Source: Alcanivorax sp. S6407 (GTDB taxonomy: Bacteria > Pseudomonadota > Gammaproteobacteria > Pseudomonadales > Alcanivoracaceae). Taken from it: a DNA stretch of 64,000 nt. The DNA is taken from contig NZ_JALKBH010000004.1 in the NCBI RefSeq assembly GCF_023016115.1, positions 62,001 to 126,000 of the forward strand, written 5' to 3'. The notes under the pieces were generated by a model, which ran no database searches, was not told the DNA's origin, and saw only the letters and a list, made by a program, of their open reading frames with translations. A program made the translations under genes and the position numbers. Position 1 is the stretch's first letter. Each line of letters begins with the position of its first letter. Of the stretch, positions 1-9,691 are shown in pieces.

Positions 1-2
1 AT

Positions 3-386
3 CTGGCCTTTGCCATCCCTAATGTGCCGCTGGTCACGATCATGGATCTGATGAAAAGCTGGTTCCCGGTGAACCTGCAATTCCCGCTGTTTCACAAGGT
101 CTACGACACGGATCTGGCCGGACTGCGCAAGCTCACCGCCCTGCATTCGCCACTCACCTGGCCCTGCCAGGTACCCAAATCGGGACGCATGATCATCGGT
201 GGCGCCGGCGACCGCTTCGCGCCGCCCAAGCACACCGACCTGCTGCGCCAGCACTGGGATGACTGCCACGTGCACTGGTTCCCCGGCAACCACATGCTGC
301 ACCTGGATCAGGGCTGTTATCTCAGAACCATGCGGGATTTCATGCGCGATGCGCTGGAAGAGAAGTCGGTGAAATTGAGCGCGTAG
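3..386 (+). CDS. alpha/beta hydrolase, C-terminal part (5' truncated by window edge)
   Basis: The frame is open from the left edge to a TAG stop, so only the last ~127 residues are present. They look like the C-terminal half of an alpha/beta-hydrolase: GAGDRFAPP fits the strand and loop carrying the catalytic acid, and the later GNHMLH segment would supply the catalytic histidine. A GTG at 24 could start a short protein, but coding character continues upstream of it, so a truncated gene is more likely. The nucleophile elbow lies outside the window, so the substrate cannot be inferred. A heptamer repeat element follows the stop directly. Confidence 0.6.
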   Translation: MAFAIPNVPLVTIMDLMKSWFPVNLQFPLFHKVYDTDLAGLRKLTALHSPLTWPCQVPKSGRMIIGGAGDRFAPPKHTDLLRQHWDDCHVHWFPGNHMLHLDQGCYLRTMRDFMRDALEEKSVKLSA

Positions 387-396
387 GGAATCGGGA

Positions 397-504
397 ACGA
401 GTTGCGAGTTGCGAGTTGCGAGTTGCGAAGATCAAAACCTGGGCATGCTCAACTCGCCAGTTTTTTTGCCTTTCGAAACTCGCTTCTCGCCACTCGCTTG
501 CGAG
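397..504. repeat. heptamer composite element, GCGAGTT subfamily
   Basis: The left arm (397-430) is four tandem copies of the heptamer GCGAGTT. The right arm (470-504) carries the inverse complement as degenerate copies (AACTCGC). Between them lies a ~40-bp core that starts GAAGATCAAAACC. A very similar core start recurs at 7757. The element sits between the convergent hydrolase fragment and the DUF502 gene. Confidence 0.75.
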
Positions 505-571
505 GCGCTTTTAACTCCGCGCTGCCGCCCGGGTCGACATGCATCCCACAGCGGCTTCGTCGCAGGGCGAA

Positions 572-1213
572 TCAGCCTTCCTGCTTGTCGGTCTTGAACA
601 GGGCGGCGGTGCCGGCGCCGCAGGAGACCACGGTTTTCATCATGCTTTCCACGCCGATTTCCGGGTGCAGTTCCACCAGGCTTTCTTCCACGTGATAAAT
701 AAAACCACTGGTGGGGTTCGGACCCGTGGGAACGAACACGGTAACGTGACCGTCCGCATGGCGGGACGTCACCAGAGCGGTCACTGAAACATCCACCTGC
801 CTACCATACAACCACACCCGCGCCACCTCACCACGACTGAACGGGCTGTCGCTGCTGTTGCCCATCAGCTGGGCGATCACTTCGCGCACCGTCACATAAC
901 CGGGCAGCCGGCTCATGACATTTTCTTCCCACTGCTGCCACAGCCAGCTGCCCAGCCGGGTGGCCACCAGGGTCCCGACCAGAAAACACAGCACCAGCAC
1001 TGCCAGAAACGCCAGCCAGTCCGCCACGAACTTGGGTAGCCCGAAGGCACTGATGAACACCGAGGTGAACGGCGCAATCATCTCCGTCACCGTCTGATAG
1101 ATCCAGCGGAAGAAGAACACGATGATGGAAATCGGCAGCAGGATGGTCAGGCCACCCAGCAGGGACTTGCGGATAAAGAACCAGACACGTCGATTGGCGG
1201 TCATGGAAAGCAT
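572..1213 (-). CDS. DUF502 family membrane protein
   Basis: A 213-residue protein with two hydrophobic segments near the N-terminus (ILLPISIIVFFF and, after WLAFLAVLVLCFLVGTLVA, a second helix), followed by a soluble domain with the FVPTGPNPTSGF motif typical of DUF502 proteins. The function of this family is unknown; it is an inner-membrane protein. The start is placed at 1213 (MLSMTANRR), with GAGGA just upstream; an ATG at 1204 has better spacing and is equally possible. A longer frame to 1249 lacks a ribosome site. It lies downstream of greB on the same strand and could be the last gene of a VOC-greB-DUF502 unit. Confidence 0.8.
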   Translation of the reverse strand: MLSMTANRRVWFFIRKSLLGGLTILLPISIIVFFFRWIYQTVTEMIAPFTSVFISAFGLPKFVADWLAFLAVLVLCFLVGTLVATRLGSWLWQQWEENVMSRLPGYVTVREVIAQLMGNSSDSPFSRGEVARVWLYGRQVDVSVTALVTSRHADGHVTVFVPTGPNPTSGFIYHVEESLVELHPEIGVESMMKTVVSCGAGTAALFKTDKQEG

Positions 1214-1299
1214 ATTCCTCTGTTCACAGGGTGGAAATTGTCTCGGCAATCTCCGCCGGCAATGGCGGAGATGGGCTCACGCCCATTTCCGCCCTACGT

Positions 1300-1803
1300 T
1301 TAGGTTTCGGCGTACCAGATACGGTTGATGAAAAGACAACGCTCGCCCACCGGGGTTCGCACTTCCACTTCGTCATCCACCTGCTTCTTGAGCAAGGCCC
1401 GTGCCAGTGGCGCATCAATACTGATATAGCCCCTGGCAGAATCGGTTTCGTCCGGCCCCACCAGGCGATAGGTTTCCAGCTCGCCAGCCTCGTTTTCCAG
1501 TTCCACCCAGGCACCAAAAAACACCTTGCTCTGATCTTCCGGCAAGCGGTCCACCACGGTCATGTCGTCCAGCCGCTTGCTGAGAAAGCGCACCCGCCGA
1601 TCTATCTCGCGCAGCTGCTTTTTCCCGTAGATGTATTCAGCGTTCTCGGAGCGGTCGCCCTGGGCTGCGGCCTCCTGCACAGCCTGGGTAACCTCGGGGC
1701 GCTTGACCTTCCACAGGTACTGCAGCTCATCGTTGAGGGTCTTGTAGCCCTCCGCAGTAATGTATTTGGAGGCGGGTTTGCCCTTTGGTCGCCAACGGCC
1801 CAT
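1300..1803 (-). CDS. greB: transcription elongation factor GreB
   Basis: The 167-residue protein matches GreB. An N-terminal coiled-coil domain (residues ~10-80) carries the acidic tip region AAAQGDRSENAEY that enters the RNA polymerase secondary channel and coordinates the catalytic Mg. The C-terminal FKBP-like domain ends in the typical EVRTPVGE segment. The basic N-terminus (GRWRPKGKPASKYIT) distinguishes GreB from GreA. It stimulates transcript cleavage in backtracked RNA polymerase. It lies 31 bp downstream of the VOC gene and ~86 bp upstream of DUF502, all on the same strand. Confidence 0.93.
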   Translation of the reverse strand: MGRWRPKGKPASKYITAEGYKTLNDELQYLWKVKRPEVTQAVQEAAAQGDRSENAEYIYGKKQLREIDRRVRFLSKRLDDMTVVDRLPEDQSKVFFGAWVELENEAGELETYRLVGPDETDSARGYISIDAPLARALLKKQVDDEVEVRTPVGERCLFINRIWYAET

Positions 1804-1834
1804 GCCCTACACCTCGACTCTCACACTTCGGCTC

Positions 1835-2257
1835 TCACACTTCGAAGATCCGGTCCAGCTCACGCAGGCCCTTGAACTCCAGCACATTGCCGGTGGGATC
1901 CTGGACAAAGAAGGTACCCTGCTCGGCCGGCTGGCCCACAAACCGCTCGCGGGGCTTGAGCAGGAACGGCCAGTCGTGCTCGTAGATACGCTCCACCAGG
2001 GTTTCCCAGGTGGCAAAGTCCAGCACCACGCCAAAGTGCGGCATGGGCACCGGATGACCATCCACATCGCTGTAGCCCTGGATCGGGTTCAGATCTTCAC
2101 CCTTGTGCAGGGACAACTGATGGCCATGCAGATCAATATCAATCCAGTTGGGCGCATCCCGCCCGCGCCGGCCACCAATCACCCGACAGTAAAAATCTGC
2201 CGCTTCTTCAAGGTCATTTACCAGAAAGGCCAAATGAAAGGCCGGCTGTTTTTCCAT
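1835..2257 (-). CDS. VOC (glyoxalase/dioxygenase superfamily) protein
   Basis: A 140-residue single-module vicinal-oxygen-chelate protein. It begins FHLAFLVNDLEEAADFY, the usual first beta-alpha-beta unit with a metal-ligand histidine. A second histidine is in MPHFGVVLDF and a likely glutamate ligand in NVLEFKG near the C-terminus. It probably binds one divalent metal per site formed by a dimer. The enzyme class (isomerase, dioxygenase or other) cannot be read from sequence. It appears to be the first gene of the VOC-greB group. Confidence 0.8.
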   Translation of the reverse strand: MEKQPAFHLAFLVNDLEEAADFYCRVIGGRRGRDAPNWIDIDLHGHQLSLHKGEDLNPIQGYSDVDGHPVPMPHFGVVLDFATWETLVERIYEHDWPFLLKPRERFVGQPAEQGTFFVQDPTGNVLEFKGLRELDRIFEV

Positions 2258-2324
2258 TATCCACTGCTCTTGCTAAACTCACGCGAACCAGCTTGATGCC
2301 ATTACCCAGCAAGAGTAGCACTGA

Positions 2325-3518
<1,194 letters not shown>

Positions 3519-3530
3519 TCCCTGCAAAAC

Positions 3531-3561
3531 TTGCAGCCCCTGGCCCGGCTCCATATATAAT
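3531..3561 (+). promoter_or_regulatory. predicted promoter of the marR-type gene
   Basis: A perfect -10 hexamer TATAAT at 3556-3561 is preceded by TTGCAG at 3531-3536, with a long 19-bp spacer. The -10 lies inside the left half of the inverted repeat annotated next, as expected for autorepression. Confidence 0.5.
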
Positions 3562-3582
3562 GCATACACACCATATATGGAG
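3549..3582. promoter_or_regulatory. candidate MarR operator, inverted repeat
   Basis: CTCCATATAT (3549-3558) and its exact inverse complement ATATATGGAG (3573-3582) flank a 14-bp spacer and overlap the -10 box. The site ends 7 bp before the start codon of the MarR-type gene. Location, symmetry and AT-rich centre fit an autoregulatory operator. This is inferred from sequence. Confidence 0.55.
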
Positions 3583-3589
3583 TCCGCCA

Positions 3590-4054
3590 ATGTCATCGCG
3601 CAATCCCCCTGCTGCACTCACTCCGGAAAAGGTGGGCCTGCAATGTGCGGCGCTGCACTCGCGGGTACTGTCACGGCTAGTGACGCGTCTCTACAACCAG
3701 CACCTCAACGACAGTGGCTTACGCGTCACCCAATTCTCCGTGCTCAATGCCATCAAGGCCCGCCCCCCTGAGTCTATTTTCCAGCTGGCAGAGCTGCTGG
3801 GCATGGAGCGCACCTCCTTGCAACGCACCGTGGACAAGCTAATCGAAAAAGGTCTGGTGGCATCCGAACCCACCGGCAACAAGCGCGCCCTGGGCCTGTC
3901 TCTCACCCCCGCGGGGGAGGCCTGCTATCAGCAGGCGCTGGCAGGCTGGCAAGCTGCGCAACAGCAGTTCGAATCGCTGGTGGGCAAGAAGAGCTGGCAA
4001 CAGATCTCTTCAGAACTGCGCCGCTTCAGCCACCAGGTCAAGCAGGAACTCTGA
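3590..4054 (+). CDS. MarR family transcriptional regulator
   Basis: A 154-residue winged-helix regulator. The region from ~residue 40 (LRVTQFSVLNAIKA, then QLAELLGMERTSLQRTVDKLIEKGLV) is the MarR helix-turn-helix, followed by the beta wing around GNKRALGLSLTPAG. A GGAG at 3579-3582 supports the ATG at 3590 rather than an upstream alternative at 3560. It converges on the alpha/beta-hydrolase gene with a 17-bp overlap of the coding ends. The ligand is unknown. The inverted repeat in its promoter suggests autoregulation. Confidence 0.88.
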   Translation: MSSRNPPAALTPEKVGLQCAALHSRVLSRLVTRLYNQHLNDSGLRVTQFSVLNAIKARPPESIFQLAELLGMERTSLQRTVDKLIEKGLVASEPTGNKRALGLSLTPAGEACYQQALAGWQAAQQQFESLVGKKSWQQISSELRRFSHQVKQEL

Positions 4055-4895
4055 TCTGCCCGGCATCCGGCGTGGGCACGGACAACACGCCCTCGCGGGC
4101 AAACCCGGCCACCCATTCAAGCACCTCCTTGTCCGCCAACACCCGGCGATGCCCCTTGCCCACGGTCTGATGCAGCGTGGCCGCAGGAACCGACCGGTAC
4201 AAACGCAGTGAATCCGTGAACGGCACTTCCCGGTCATCTGTATCATGCACCAACAACAGCCTGGCATCGATCCGCTCGCCACGGCGGGCGATATCCAGGG
4301 CGTCGTAGCTGATCCCTACCCGGGCCGCCATCTTGTCCTGTAACTGTTGTCTGGCCCGCTTACCCAGCTTCAACATGCTCGCCATCCTGCCGACCACCCC
4401 GCGAAAATCCGTGGGCGGTGCGATCAGGACTGCCCGGGAAATATCTTCTCGTTCCGACAGCACATAGGCCGCCGCCGCCGCCCCCATGGAATGGCCGATC
4501 AACACCTCCACCGGCTCGCCAATCACATCCAGCGCCCGGCGCAGGGTGGCGATGAACTCGCCCACATGGCTGGCGCCATCGGCTTCACTGCCGTGCCCCG
4601 GCATCTGCAGGGCGTAAAAAGAAAAGTCGTCTCTGCCCAGCGCCTTCATCATGGTCTCGAACTGCGTCCAGTGCCCTGACCAGCCATGGACCAGCAACAC
4701 CCGTTGCGGACCACCTGACCAGATGTTCAGGCGGGCACGCTCCCCTACCGGTACCTGACGGTCAGGCGCGAAGCCGGCTCGTCCCCGCCAGGCCTGCGGC
4801 AGGCGAGGGCCTGTCATCAGCTGTAATGCCAGATCACTGGCCCGCCCGGGCAGTATGCGGCTGAACAGCGCCATCAGTATCTGAAAGAGTCGCAT
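4038..4895 (-). CDS. alpha/beta hydrolase
   Basis: A 285-residue alpha/beta-hydrolase with an N-terminal hydrophobic stretch (LFQILMALFSRIL). The oxyanion loop is VLLVHGWSGH, the nucleophile elbow GHSMGA (~residue 140), the acid probably in LLLVHDTDD, and the histidine in GKGHRR near the C-terminus. Two ATGs are adjacent (4898 and 4895); the AGGAGG ribosome site favours 4895. Substrate is unknown. The 3' end overlaps the convergent MarR gene, and a perfect 28-bp palindrome sits about 66 bp upstream of the start. Confidence 0.85.
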   Translation of the reverse strand: MRLFQILMALFSRILPGRASDLALQLMTGPRLPQAWRGRAGFAPDRQVPVGERARLNIWSGGPQRVLLVHGWSGHWTQFETMMKALGRDDFSFYALQMPGHGSEADGASHVGEFIATLRRALDVIGEPVEVLIGHSMGAAAAAYVLSEREDISRAVLIAPPTDFRGVVGRMASMLKLGKRARQQLQDKMAARVGISYDALDIARRGERIDARLLLVHDTDDREVPFTDSLRLYRSVPAATLHQTVGKGHRRVLADKEVLEWVAGFAREGVLSVPTPDAGQIRVPA

Positions 4896-4960
4896 CATTC
4901 CCTCCTTTGATGTATATGCACTTTAATTTGCAGAATTGCCCGACGTCGCCGGGGTCACCT

Positions 4961-4988
4961 CCAGTTAAGTGTATTTACACTTAACTGG
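4961..4988. promoter_or_regulatory. perfect 28-bp palindrome, candidate operator
   Basis: CCAGTTAAGTGTA (4961-4973), two central T, then the exact inverse complement (4976-4988). It lies upstream of the minus-strand hydrolase and far upstream of ppk. There is no T-run and the stem is AT-rich, so a protein-binding site is more likely than a terminator. I cannot assign the regulator; the neighbouring MarR protein is a possibility, but its own promoter repeat differs in sequence. Confidence 0.6.
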
Positions 4989-5340
4989 CAAAAGCAACCC
5001 CTCCCACGCCATACCCCTTCCCTGTCGGCCCAAGGAGGACTAGCCTGAAAAAAGGTTCATCGCGGGTTTGCGGGAATCTGCTGCTCCATCGCTTTACTCC
5101 GCCCTGAGTGAGATTGATGCCATGGGGGCAGCTTGCGGAACGAAGGGTGGTTTTGATCCTGGGTTTTGTTCGCCCCTCCAGTGGGGCTGCTAAAACAAGA
5201 ACAGCAGCTCTCAGGAATTCGCGCTCAGAGACCTCTGTGGCCTCTGTGGTAATTCCGCGTTTGATTTTTGCGTGTTACGTGATGCATGAAGCGTGTTGCA
5301 GCCGCAGAGCGGCCAAAAAAACACCCGTCAGGGCTACCCC
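4989..5340. other. non-coding stretch before ppk
   Basis: About 350 bp without a convincing gene. A frame at 5108-5362 is open but lacks a ribosome site and family resemblance, and runs into the PhoB boxes. Short heptamer-like units (GTGTTACGTGATGCATGAAGCGTG, broken here by variable bases) occur around 5268-5297. Confidence 0.5.
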
Positions 5341-5369
5341 CTGTCATTACCGTGTCATATAAATGTCAT
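5341..5369 (+). promoter_or_regulatory. triple PhoB box upstream of ppk
   Basis: Three direct repeats at exact 11-bp spacing: CTGTCAT at 5341, GTGTCAT at 5352 and ATGTCAT at 5363. The PHO box consensus is CTGTCAT repeated every 11 bp, and the last six bases TGTCAT match in all three units. The array ends 41 bp before the ppk start, a normal position for a PhoB-activated promoter. Phosphate-starvation control of polyphosphate kinase is the inference. Confidence 0.82.
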
Positions 5370-5410
5370 CGAATAGGGAGCTCGTCACACCCTCGGTCAG
5401 GAAGGCCCCA

Positions 5411-7492
5411 ATGAACGATATCGCCAGCGAACATAGCGCCATTGATCTCAACCACCCGGACTATTATTTCAACCGGGAATTGAGCCTGCTGCAGTTCAAC
5501 CTGCGGGTGCTGGAACAGGCCATGGACGAGAATCATCCGCTGATGGAGCGGCTGAACTTTCTGCTGATCTTTTCCAGCAACATGGATGAGTTCTTCGAAA
5601 TTCGCGTGGCCGGCCTGCGCAACAAGCTGGAAACCGGCACCGGCCAGCCCGGCCCGGACGGCATGCTGCCGGATGAACTGCTCAAGGAAATCAGCCGCAT
5701 CACCCATGAAGCGGTAGACCGACAGTACCACATTCTCAACAACATCCTGCTGCCTGCCCTGCGCGAAGAAGGGGTGGATTTTCTCCGCCGGGAAGACTGG
5801 ACCGAAGCCCAGTCAGAATGGGTGAAAAAATATTTCCGAGAACAGGTCTACCCGGTACTGACGCCGATTGCACTGGATCCTTCCCATCCGTTCCCGCGGC
5901 TGGTGAACAAGAGCCTGAACTTTATCGTGCCGCTGGATGGCAAGGATGCCTTTGGCCGCTCCACCGGTCTGGCCATTGTGCCCGCACCGCGCTCCCTGCC
6001 CCGCCTGATCCGTATTCCCGATGAAATCAGCGGCGATGGCGATGACAACTTCGTGTTCCTGTCGTCCATGATTCATGCCCATGTGTCCGACCTGTTCCCG
6101 GGCATGAAAGCTACCGGCTGTTACCAGTTCCGGGTGACCCGCAACGCCGATCTGGAAGTGGACGAAGAAGCGGAAGATCTGGCCCTGGCCCTGAAAGGCC
6201 AGTTGCTGTCTCGCCGTTACGGTGACGAAGTGCGCCTGGAAGTGGCCGACAACTGTCCGCGTCACCTGATGCACTACCTGCTGGAACAGTTCGAGCTGGG
6301 CGAAGACGACCTTTACGAAGTGAACGGGCCGGTGAACCTGGCGCGCATGTTCACCAGCGTGAACCGCCCCCGCCTGCACTACCCGCCGTTCACCCCGAAA
6401 GTGCATCCCACAGTAAAGAAATCCGAATCGATCTTTGATGCCATCGATCAGGAAGACCTGCTGCTGCACCACCCATTCCAGTCTTTCCAGCCGGTGATCA
6501 ACCTGCTGGCGGAGGCGGCGCGGGATCCCAAGGTGCTGGCCATCAAGCAGACCCTGTATCGCACCGGCACCAAGTCAGAAATTCTCGATCATCTGGAAAC
6601 CGCAGCACGAAACGGCAAGGAAGTGACCGCCATTGTGGAACTGCGCGCTCGCTTCGATGAAGAATCCAACATCGAGGGAGCTCGTCGCCTGCAGGAAGCC
6701 GGCGCCATCGTGGTGTACGGGGTGGTGGGCTACAAGACCCACGCCAAGATGCTGCTGGTGGTGCGCCGTGATGGTGAAGGCATCAAACGTTATGTGCACC
6801 TGGGCACCGGTAACTACCACACCAAGACCACCAAGCTGTACACCGACTACGGCCTGATGACTGCGGACAAGGCTATCGGTCAGGATGTGCACAAGATCTT
6901 TCAGGAACTCACCGGAATGGGCAAGGCGGCGCGGCTGAAGCAGCTGAAGCATTCGCCGTTTACCCTGCATCCGTCACTGATCGAGTGGATCGAATTTGAA
7001 ACCGCCGAAGCGCAGGCTGGACGTGCGGCGCGCATCATTGCCAAATTCAATTCCCTTACCGAGGAAAAGATCATTCAGGCGCTCTACCGGGCCAGCCAGG
7101 CCGGGGTGGAGATTGATCTGATCGTGCGCGGTATCTGTTGCCTGAAACCCGGCATCCCCGGGGTATCAGAGACCATCCGGGTACGCTCCATTGTCGGCCG
7201 CTTCCTTGAGCACACGCGCATCTATCACTTCCATCACGGTGGCGAGGATCTACTGTACTGCTCCAGTGCCGACTGGATGGATCGTAACCTGTTCAACCGG
7301 GTGGAAACCTGCTTCCCGATCAATGATCCGGCCCTCAAGGCGCAGATGCTGGAAGAAGGCCTGCACTACTATCTGCGCGACAACAGCCGCGCCTGGCTGC
7401 TGCAGACCGACGGCAGCTACAGCCGCGCCGAACCGGCGGAAGGGGAAGAGGTGTTCATTGCCCAGCAGTGTCTGCTGGATACGTTGGGGTAG
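5411..7492 (+). CDS. ppk1: polyphosphate kinase 1
   Basis: A 693-residue PPK1 that reversibly moves the gamma-phosphate of ATP onto polyphosphate. The N-terminal part starts [20 protein letters not shown], typical of the family. The autophosphorylated histidine is H444 in [10 protein letters not shown], and the second conserved histidine region is [19 protein letters not shown]. An AGGAAGG ribosome site fixes ATG 5411; the alternative start at 5363 lies within the PhoB boxes. It converges on ppx across a large repeat region, so synthesis and degradation genes are adjacent but separately transcribed. Confidence 0.97.
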   Translation: MNDIASEHSAIDLNHPDYYFNRELSLLQFNLRVLEQAMDENHPLMERLNFLLIFSSNMDEFFEIRVAGLRNKLETGTGQPGPDGMLPDELLKEISRITHEAVDRQYHILNNILLPALREEGVDFLRREDWTEAQSEWVKKYFREQVYPVLTPIALDPSHPFPRLVNKSLNFIVPLDGKDAFGRSTGLAIVPAPRSLPRLIRIPDEISGDGDDNFVFLSSMIHAHVSDLFPGMKATGCYQFRVTRNADLEVDEEAEDLALALKGQLLSRRYGDEVRLEVADNCPRHLMHYLLEQFELGEDDLYEVNGPVNLARMFTSVNRPRLHYPPFTPKVHPTVKKSESIFDAIDQEDLLLHHPFQSFQPVINLLAEAARDPKVLAIKQTLYRTGTKSEILDHLETAARNGKEVTAIVELRARFDEESNIEGARRLQEAGAIVVYGVVGYKTHAKMLLVVRRDGEGIKRYVHLGTGNYHTKTTKLYTDYGLMTADKAIGQDVHKIFQELTGMGKAARLKQLKHSPFTLHPSLIEWIEFETAEAQAGRAARIIAKFNSLTEEKIIQALYRASQAGVEIDLIVRGICCLKPGIPGVSETIRVRSIVGRFLEHTRIYHFHHGGEDLLYCSSADWMDRNLFNRVETCFPINDPALKAQMLEEGLHYYLRDNSRAWLLQTDGSYSRAEPAEGEEVFIAQQCLLDTLG

Positions 7493-7502
7493 TGGCGGTA
7501 AC

Positions 7503-7630
7503 GCCTGACGCCTGACGCCTGACGCCTGACGCCTGACGCCTGACGCCTGACGCCTGACGCCTGACGCCTGACGCCTGACGCCTGACGCCTGACGCCTGAC
7601 GCCTGACGCCTGACGCCTGACGCCTGACGC
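7503..7630. repeat. tandem heptamer array, GCCTGAC x ~18
   Basis: About 18 essentially perfect copies of the 7-bp unit GCCTGAC fill 128 bp, starting 10 bp after the ppk stop codon. A 40-bp perfect palindrome follows directly. This is the longest and most homogeneous array in the window. Read as protein it gives a seven-residue repeat in every frame, which is a by-product of the period. Confidence 0.95.
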
Positions 7631-7668
7631 AAAAAGGCCCGCCCGGTTAACCGGGCGGGCCTTTTTGC
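7629..7668. terminator. bidirectional terminator, 40-bp perfect palindrome
   Basis: GCAAAAAGGCCCGCCCGG (7629-7646), loop TTAA, then the exact complement ending in CCTTTTTGC (7651-7668). The very stable GC stem with A and T runs on the two sides can terminate transcription from ppk on one strand and from ppx on the other. Confidence 0.9.
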
Positions 7669-7693
7669 GTCGGTACAACCCTCGTTATACCCC

Positions 7694-7946
7694 GCCGTAG
7701 GAGCGAGCCTGCTCGCGATCCGAGCCTAAGCGAGGTAAGGATTCCAGAAGCGAATTTCGAAGATCAAAAACCAATCCCGGTTCCTCGCAACAGGTTTTGC
7801 GTTTCGAAAATCGCTTCTCAAAACCAGGAACGCATTCCTCGCTTAGGCTCGGATCGCCTGCAGGCAAGTTATTCGCTTCGCTCACCCCTTCGGGGCCGCA
7901 CTCCGTGCGTTACTCCGCTGCGCTACGTTCCTACAGCGGCTTCGTA
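7694..7946. repeat. nested REP-like and heptamer-type inverted repeats
   Basis: It opens with GTAGGAGCGAGCCTGCTCGCG, a pattern like Pseudomonas REP elements (split here at the variable base), and ends with CGTTCCTACAGCGGC. Inside, a perfect 20-bp inverted repeat pairs 7716-7735 with 7837-7856. Inside that, AGAAGCGA.TTTCGA pairs with TTTCGAAAATCGCTTCT, whose core resembles the element at 397-504. It fills the convergent ppk-ppx gap. Confidence 0.7.
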
Positions 7947-7973
7947 GAAATTGTGATCTGATCTGGCAGGCGC

Positions 7974-9464
7974 TCAGCTCAACGTCAGTTCACATCCCGC
8001 CGCCTGAAAATACTCCTGTTCCTGCTCCAGATCCGCCAGGGTCAGGGGGTGCTCATCCAGCCAGCCTGACGGGAAGGTGAGAGTGAGGGTATTGCCTTTC
8101 ACTTTCAGCTTCATGGCCGGGATCAGTTCATCGCAGCGGGCATGATGCAGGCGCGCGGCAATGCGCAGCACCAGGCATAAACGCAACAACGGTTCGCGTT
8201 CATCCGCGGGCAACTCCTCCAGAGCGGAAACGGGGATCTTGCGCCGATGGCCTCGCACCAGTACCGCTACCACCTCCTGTTCCTGCCGGGAAAAGCCGGG
8301 CAGGTCCGAGTTGGTAATCAGGTAGGCGCCATGCTTGTGAAACTGGCTGTGGGACACGGCCAGACCCAGCTCGTGCAGCAGGGCACCCCAGCGCAAGGTG
8401 TCGGCCATTTCTTCATCATTGAGCTGCCAGTCGCCGGCTACCTGCCGAAACAGTTCCGTGGCCGTTTCGCAGACCCGCTCGGCCTGACTTCGCTCAACAT
8501 GGTGGCGATTCATCAGTGACTGGATACTGCGCTCGCGCACATCTTCATGGCTGAAGCGCCCGAGCAGGTCGTACAACAGCCCCTCCCTCAGGGCACCAGA
8601 CGACACTTCCATCTGCTCGATTCCCAATTGCTCGAAGATGCCGTAAAGAATGGCCAGCCCGGACGGGAAAATCGCCTTGCGGTCTTCCCGCAATCCTTTC
8701 AGATCCAGTTTCTCGATACTGCCCGCCTTGAGTACCCGCTTGCGGGCCTTCTTCAGCCCGTCCAGGGTAATGCCGCTGTCACACCAGCCGTTTTCCACGC
8801 ACACCAGGCTGATAGCCTTGATGGTGCCGGAAGCGCCGACACTCTGCTGCCAGCCAATACGGCGGTAATTGGCATGAATCGACAGCACTTCCTGGCGCGC
8901 CGCTGTGACCGCCTTGTCGAACGCCTTCTCAGTGATATTGCCCTCGCCAAAAAAGCGGCGGCCGAAACTGACACAGCCCATGTGCAGGGATTCGGTTTCC
9001 GAGGACTCAAAGCGCTCACCAATGATCAGTTCGGTGGAACCGCCACCGATATCCACCACCAGCCGCTGACCCGCATCATCGGCCAGGGTATGGGCCACGC
9101 CCAGATAGATTAGACGGGCTTCCTCGCGACCGGCCACGATCTCGATGTCGTGGCCGAGCACTTCCTCCGCACGGTCAATGAACTGGCGGGCATTGCGCGC
9201 CTGACGCAGGGTATTGGTCCCTACCACCCGCACGCTGCCGCGGGGTATCCCGGCAATGCGCTGGGCAAATCGCCCCAGACATTCCAGCGCCCGTGCCTGG
9301 GTGTCATCGTCGATGCGGTTGTCCTTGTCGAGACCGGCGCCCAGCTGCACCTTCTCGGACAGCCCGTCCATGAGCTGGATTTCGCCGTGTACCTGCCGCG
9401 CCACGACCATGTGAAAACTGTTGGACCCCAGATCAATGGCGGCCAGATGTTCGCCGTGCTCCAT
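7974..9464 (-). CDS. ppx: exopolyphosphatase (Ppx/GppA family)
   Basis: A 496-residue enzyme that hydrolyses terminal phosphates of polyphosphate. The ASKHA-fold N-terminus shows phosphate-binding loops AAIDLGSNSFHM (residues ~8-19) and VVDIGGGSTELI (~140), with the catalytic glutamate region near residue 118. The C-terminal half (from ~315) is the HD-like helical domain (LLHELGLAVSHSQFHKHGAYLI). Length is typical for the long Ppx form. ATG 9464 has an AGGAG ribosome site. It converges on ppk. Confidence 0.96.
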   Translation of the reverse strand: MEHGEHLAAIDLGSNSFHMVVARQVHGEIQLMDGLSEKVQLGAGLDKDNRIDDDTQARALECLGRFAQRIAGIPRGSVRVVGTNTLRQARNARQFIDRAEEVLGHDIEIVAGREEARLIYLGVAHTLADDAGQRLVVDIGGGSTELIIGERFESSETESLHMGCVSFGRRFFGEGNITEKAFDKAVTAARQEVLSIHANYRRIGWQQSVGASGTIKAISLVCVENGWCDSGITLDGLKKARKRVLKAGSIEKLDLKGLREDRKAIFPSGLAILYGIFEQLGIEQMEVSSGALREGLLYDLLGRFSHEDVRERSIQSLMNRHHVERSQAERVCETATELFRQVAGDWQLNDEEMADTLRWGALLHELGLAVSHSQFHKHGAYLITNSDLPGFSRQEQEVVAVLVRGHRRKIPVSALEELPADEREPLLRLCLVLRIAARLHHARCDELIPAMKLKVKGNTLTLTFPSGWLDEHPLTLADLEQEQEYFQAAGCELTLS

Positions 9465-9691
9465 GCATACTCCTGTCTGCGAATTGGCCGATAGTAGCCT
9501 GAAATCATGGCGTTAGGATGTCAGCGCCGGTATTTCAACGTGCTTTACTGTGCCGCCAGCGGACCGCGATAGGCAAATACAGTAACGATAATTCATTCCC
9601 TCGCTTGAAAATGAGTGCCCGCAACCTGATATTATTGCCCAGTGAGCTGGCCCTTGCGGTCAGCCAATCCCCTTTATATCAGGAGAATTCG

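Noticed and set aside
1224-1517. Small frame antisense or out of frame to greB
   Set aside because: greB accounts for the region; no ribosome site or domain.
5108-5362. 84-codon frame upstream of ppk
   Set aside because: No ribosome site, unusual residue mix, and it ends inside the PhoB boxes.
7417-7678. Open frames reading RRQASGV repeats over the GCCTGAC array
   Set aside because: By-product of the heptamer repeat; the frames continue antisense into ppk.
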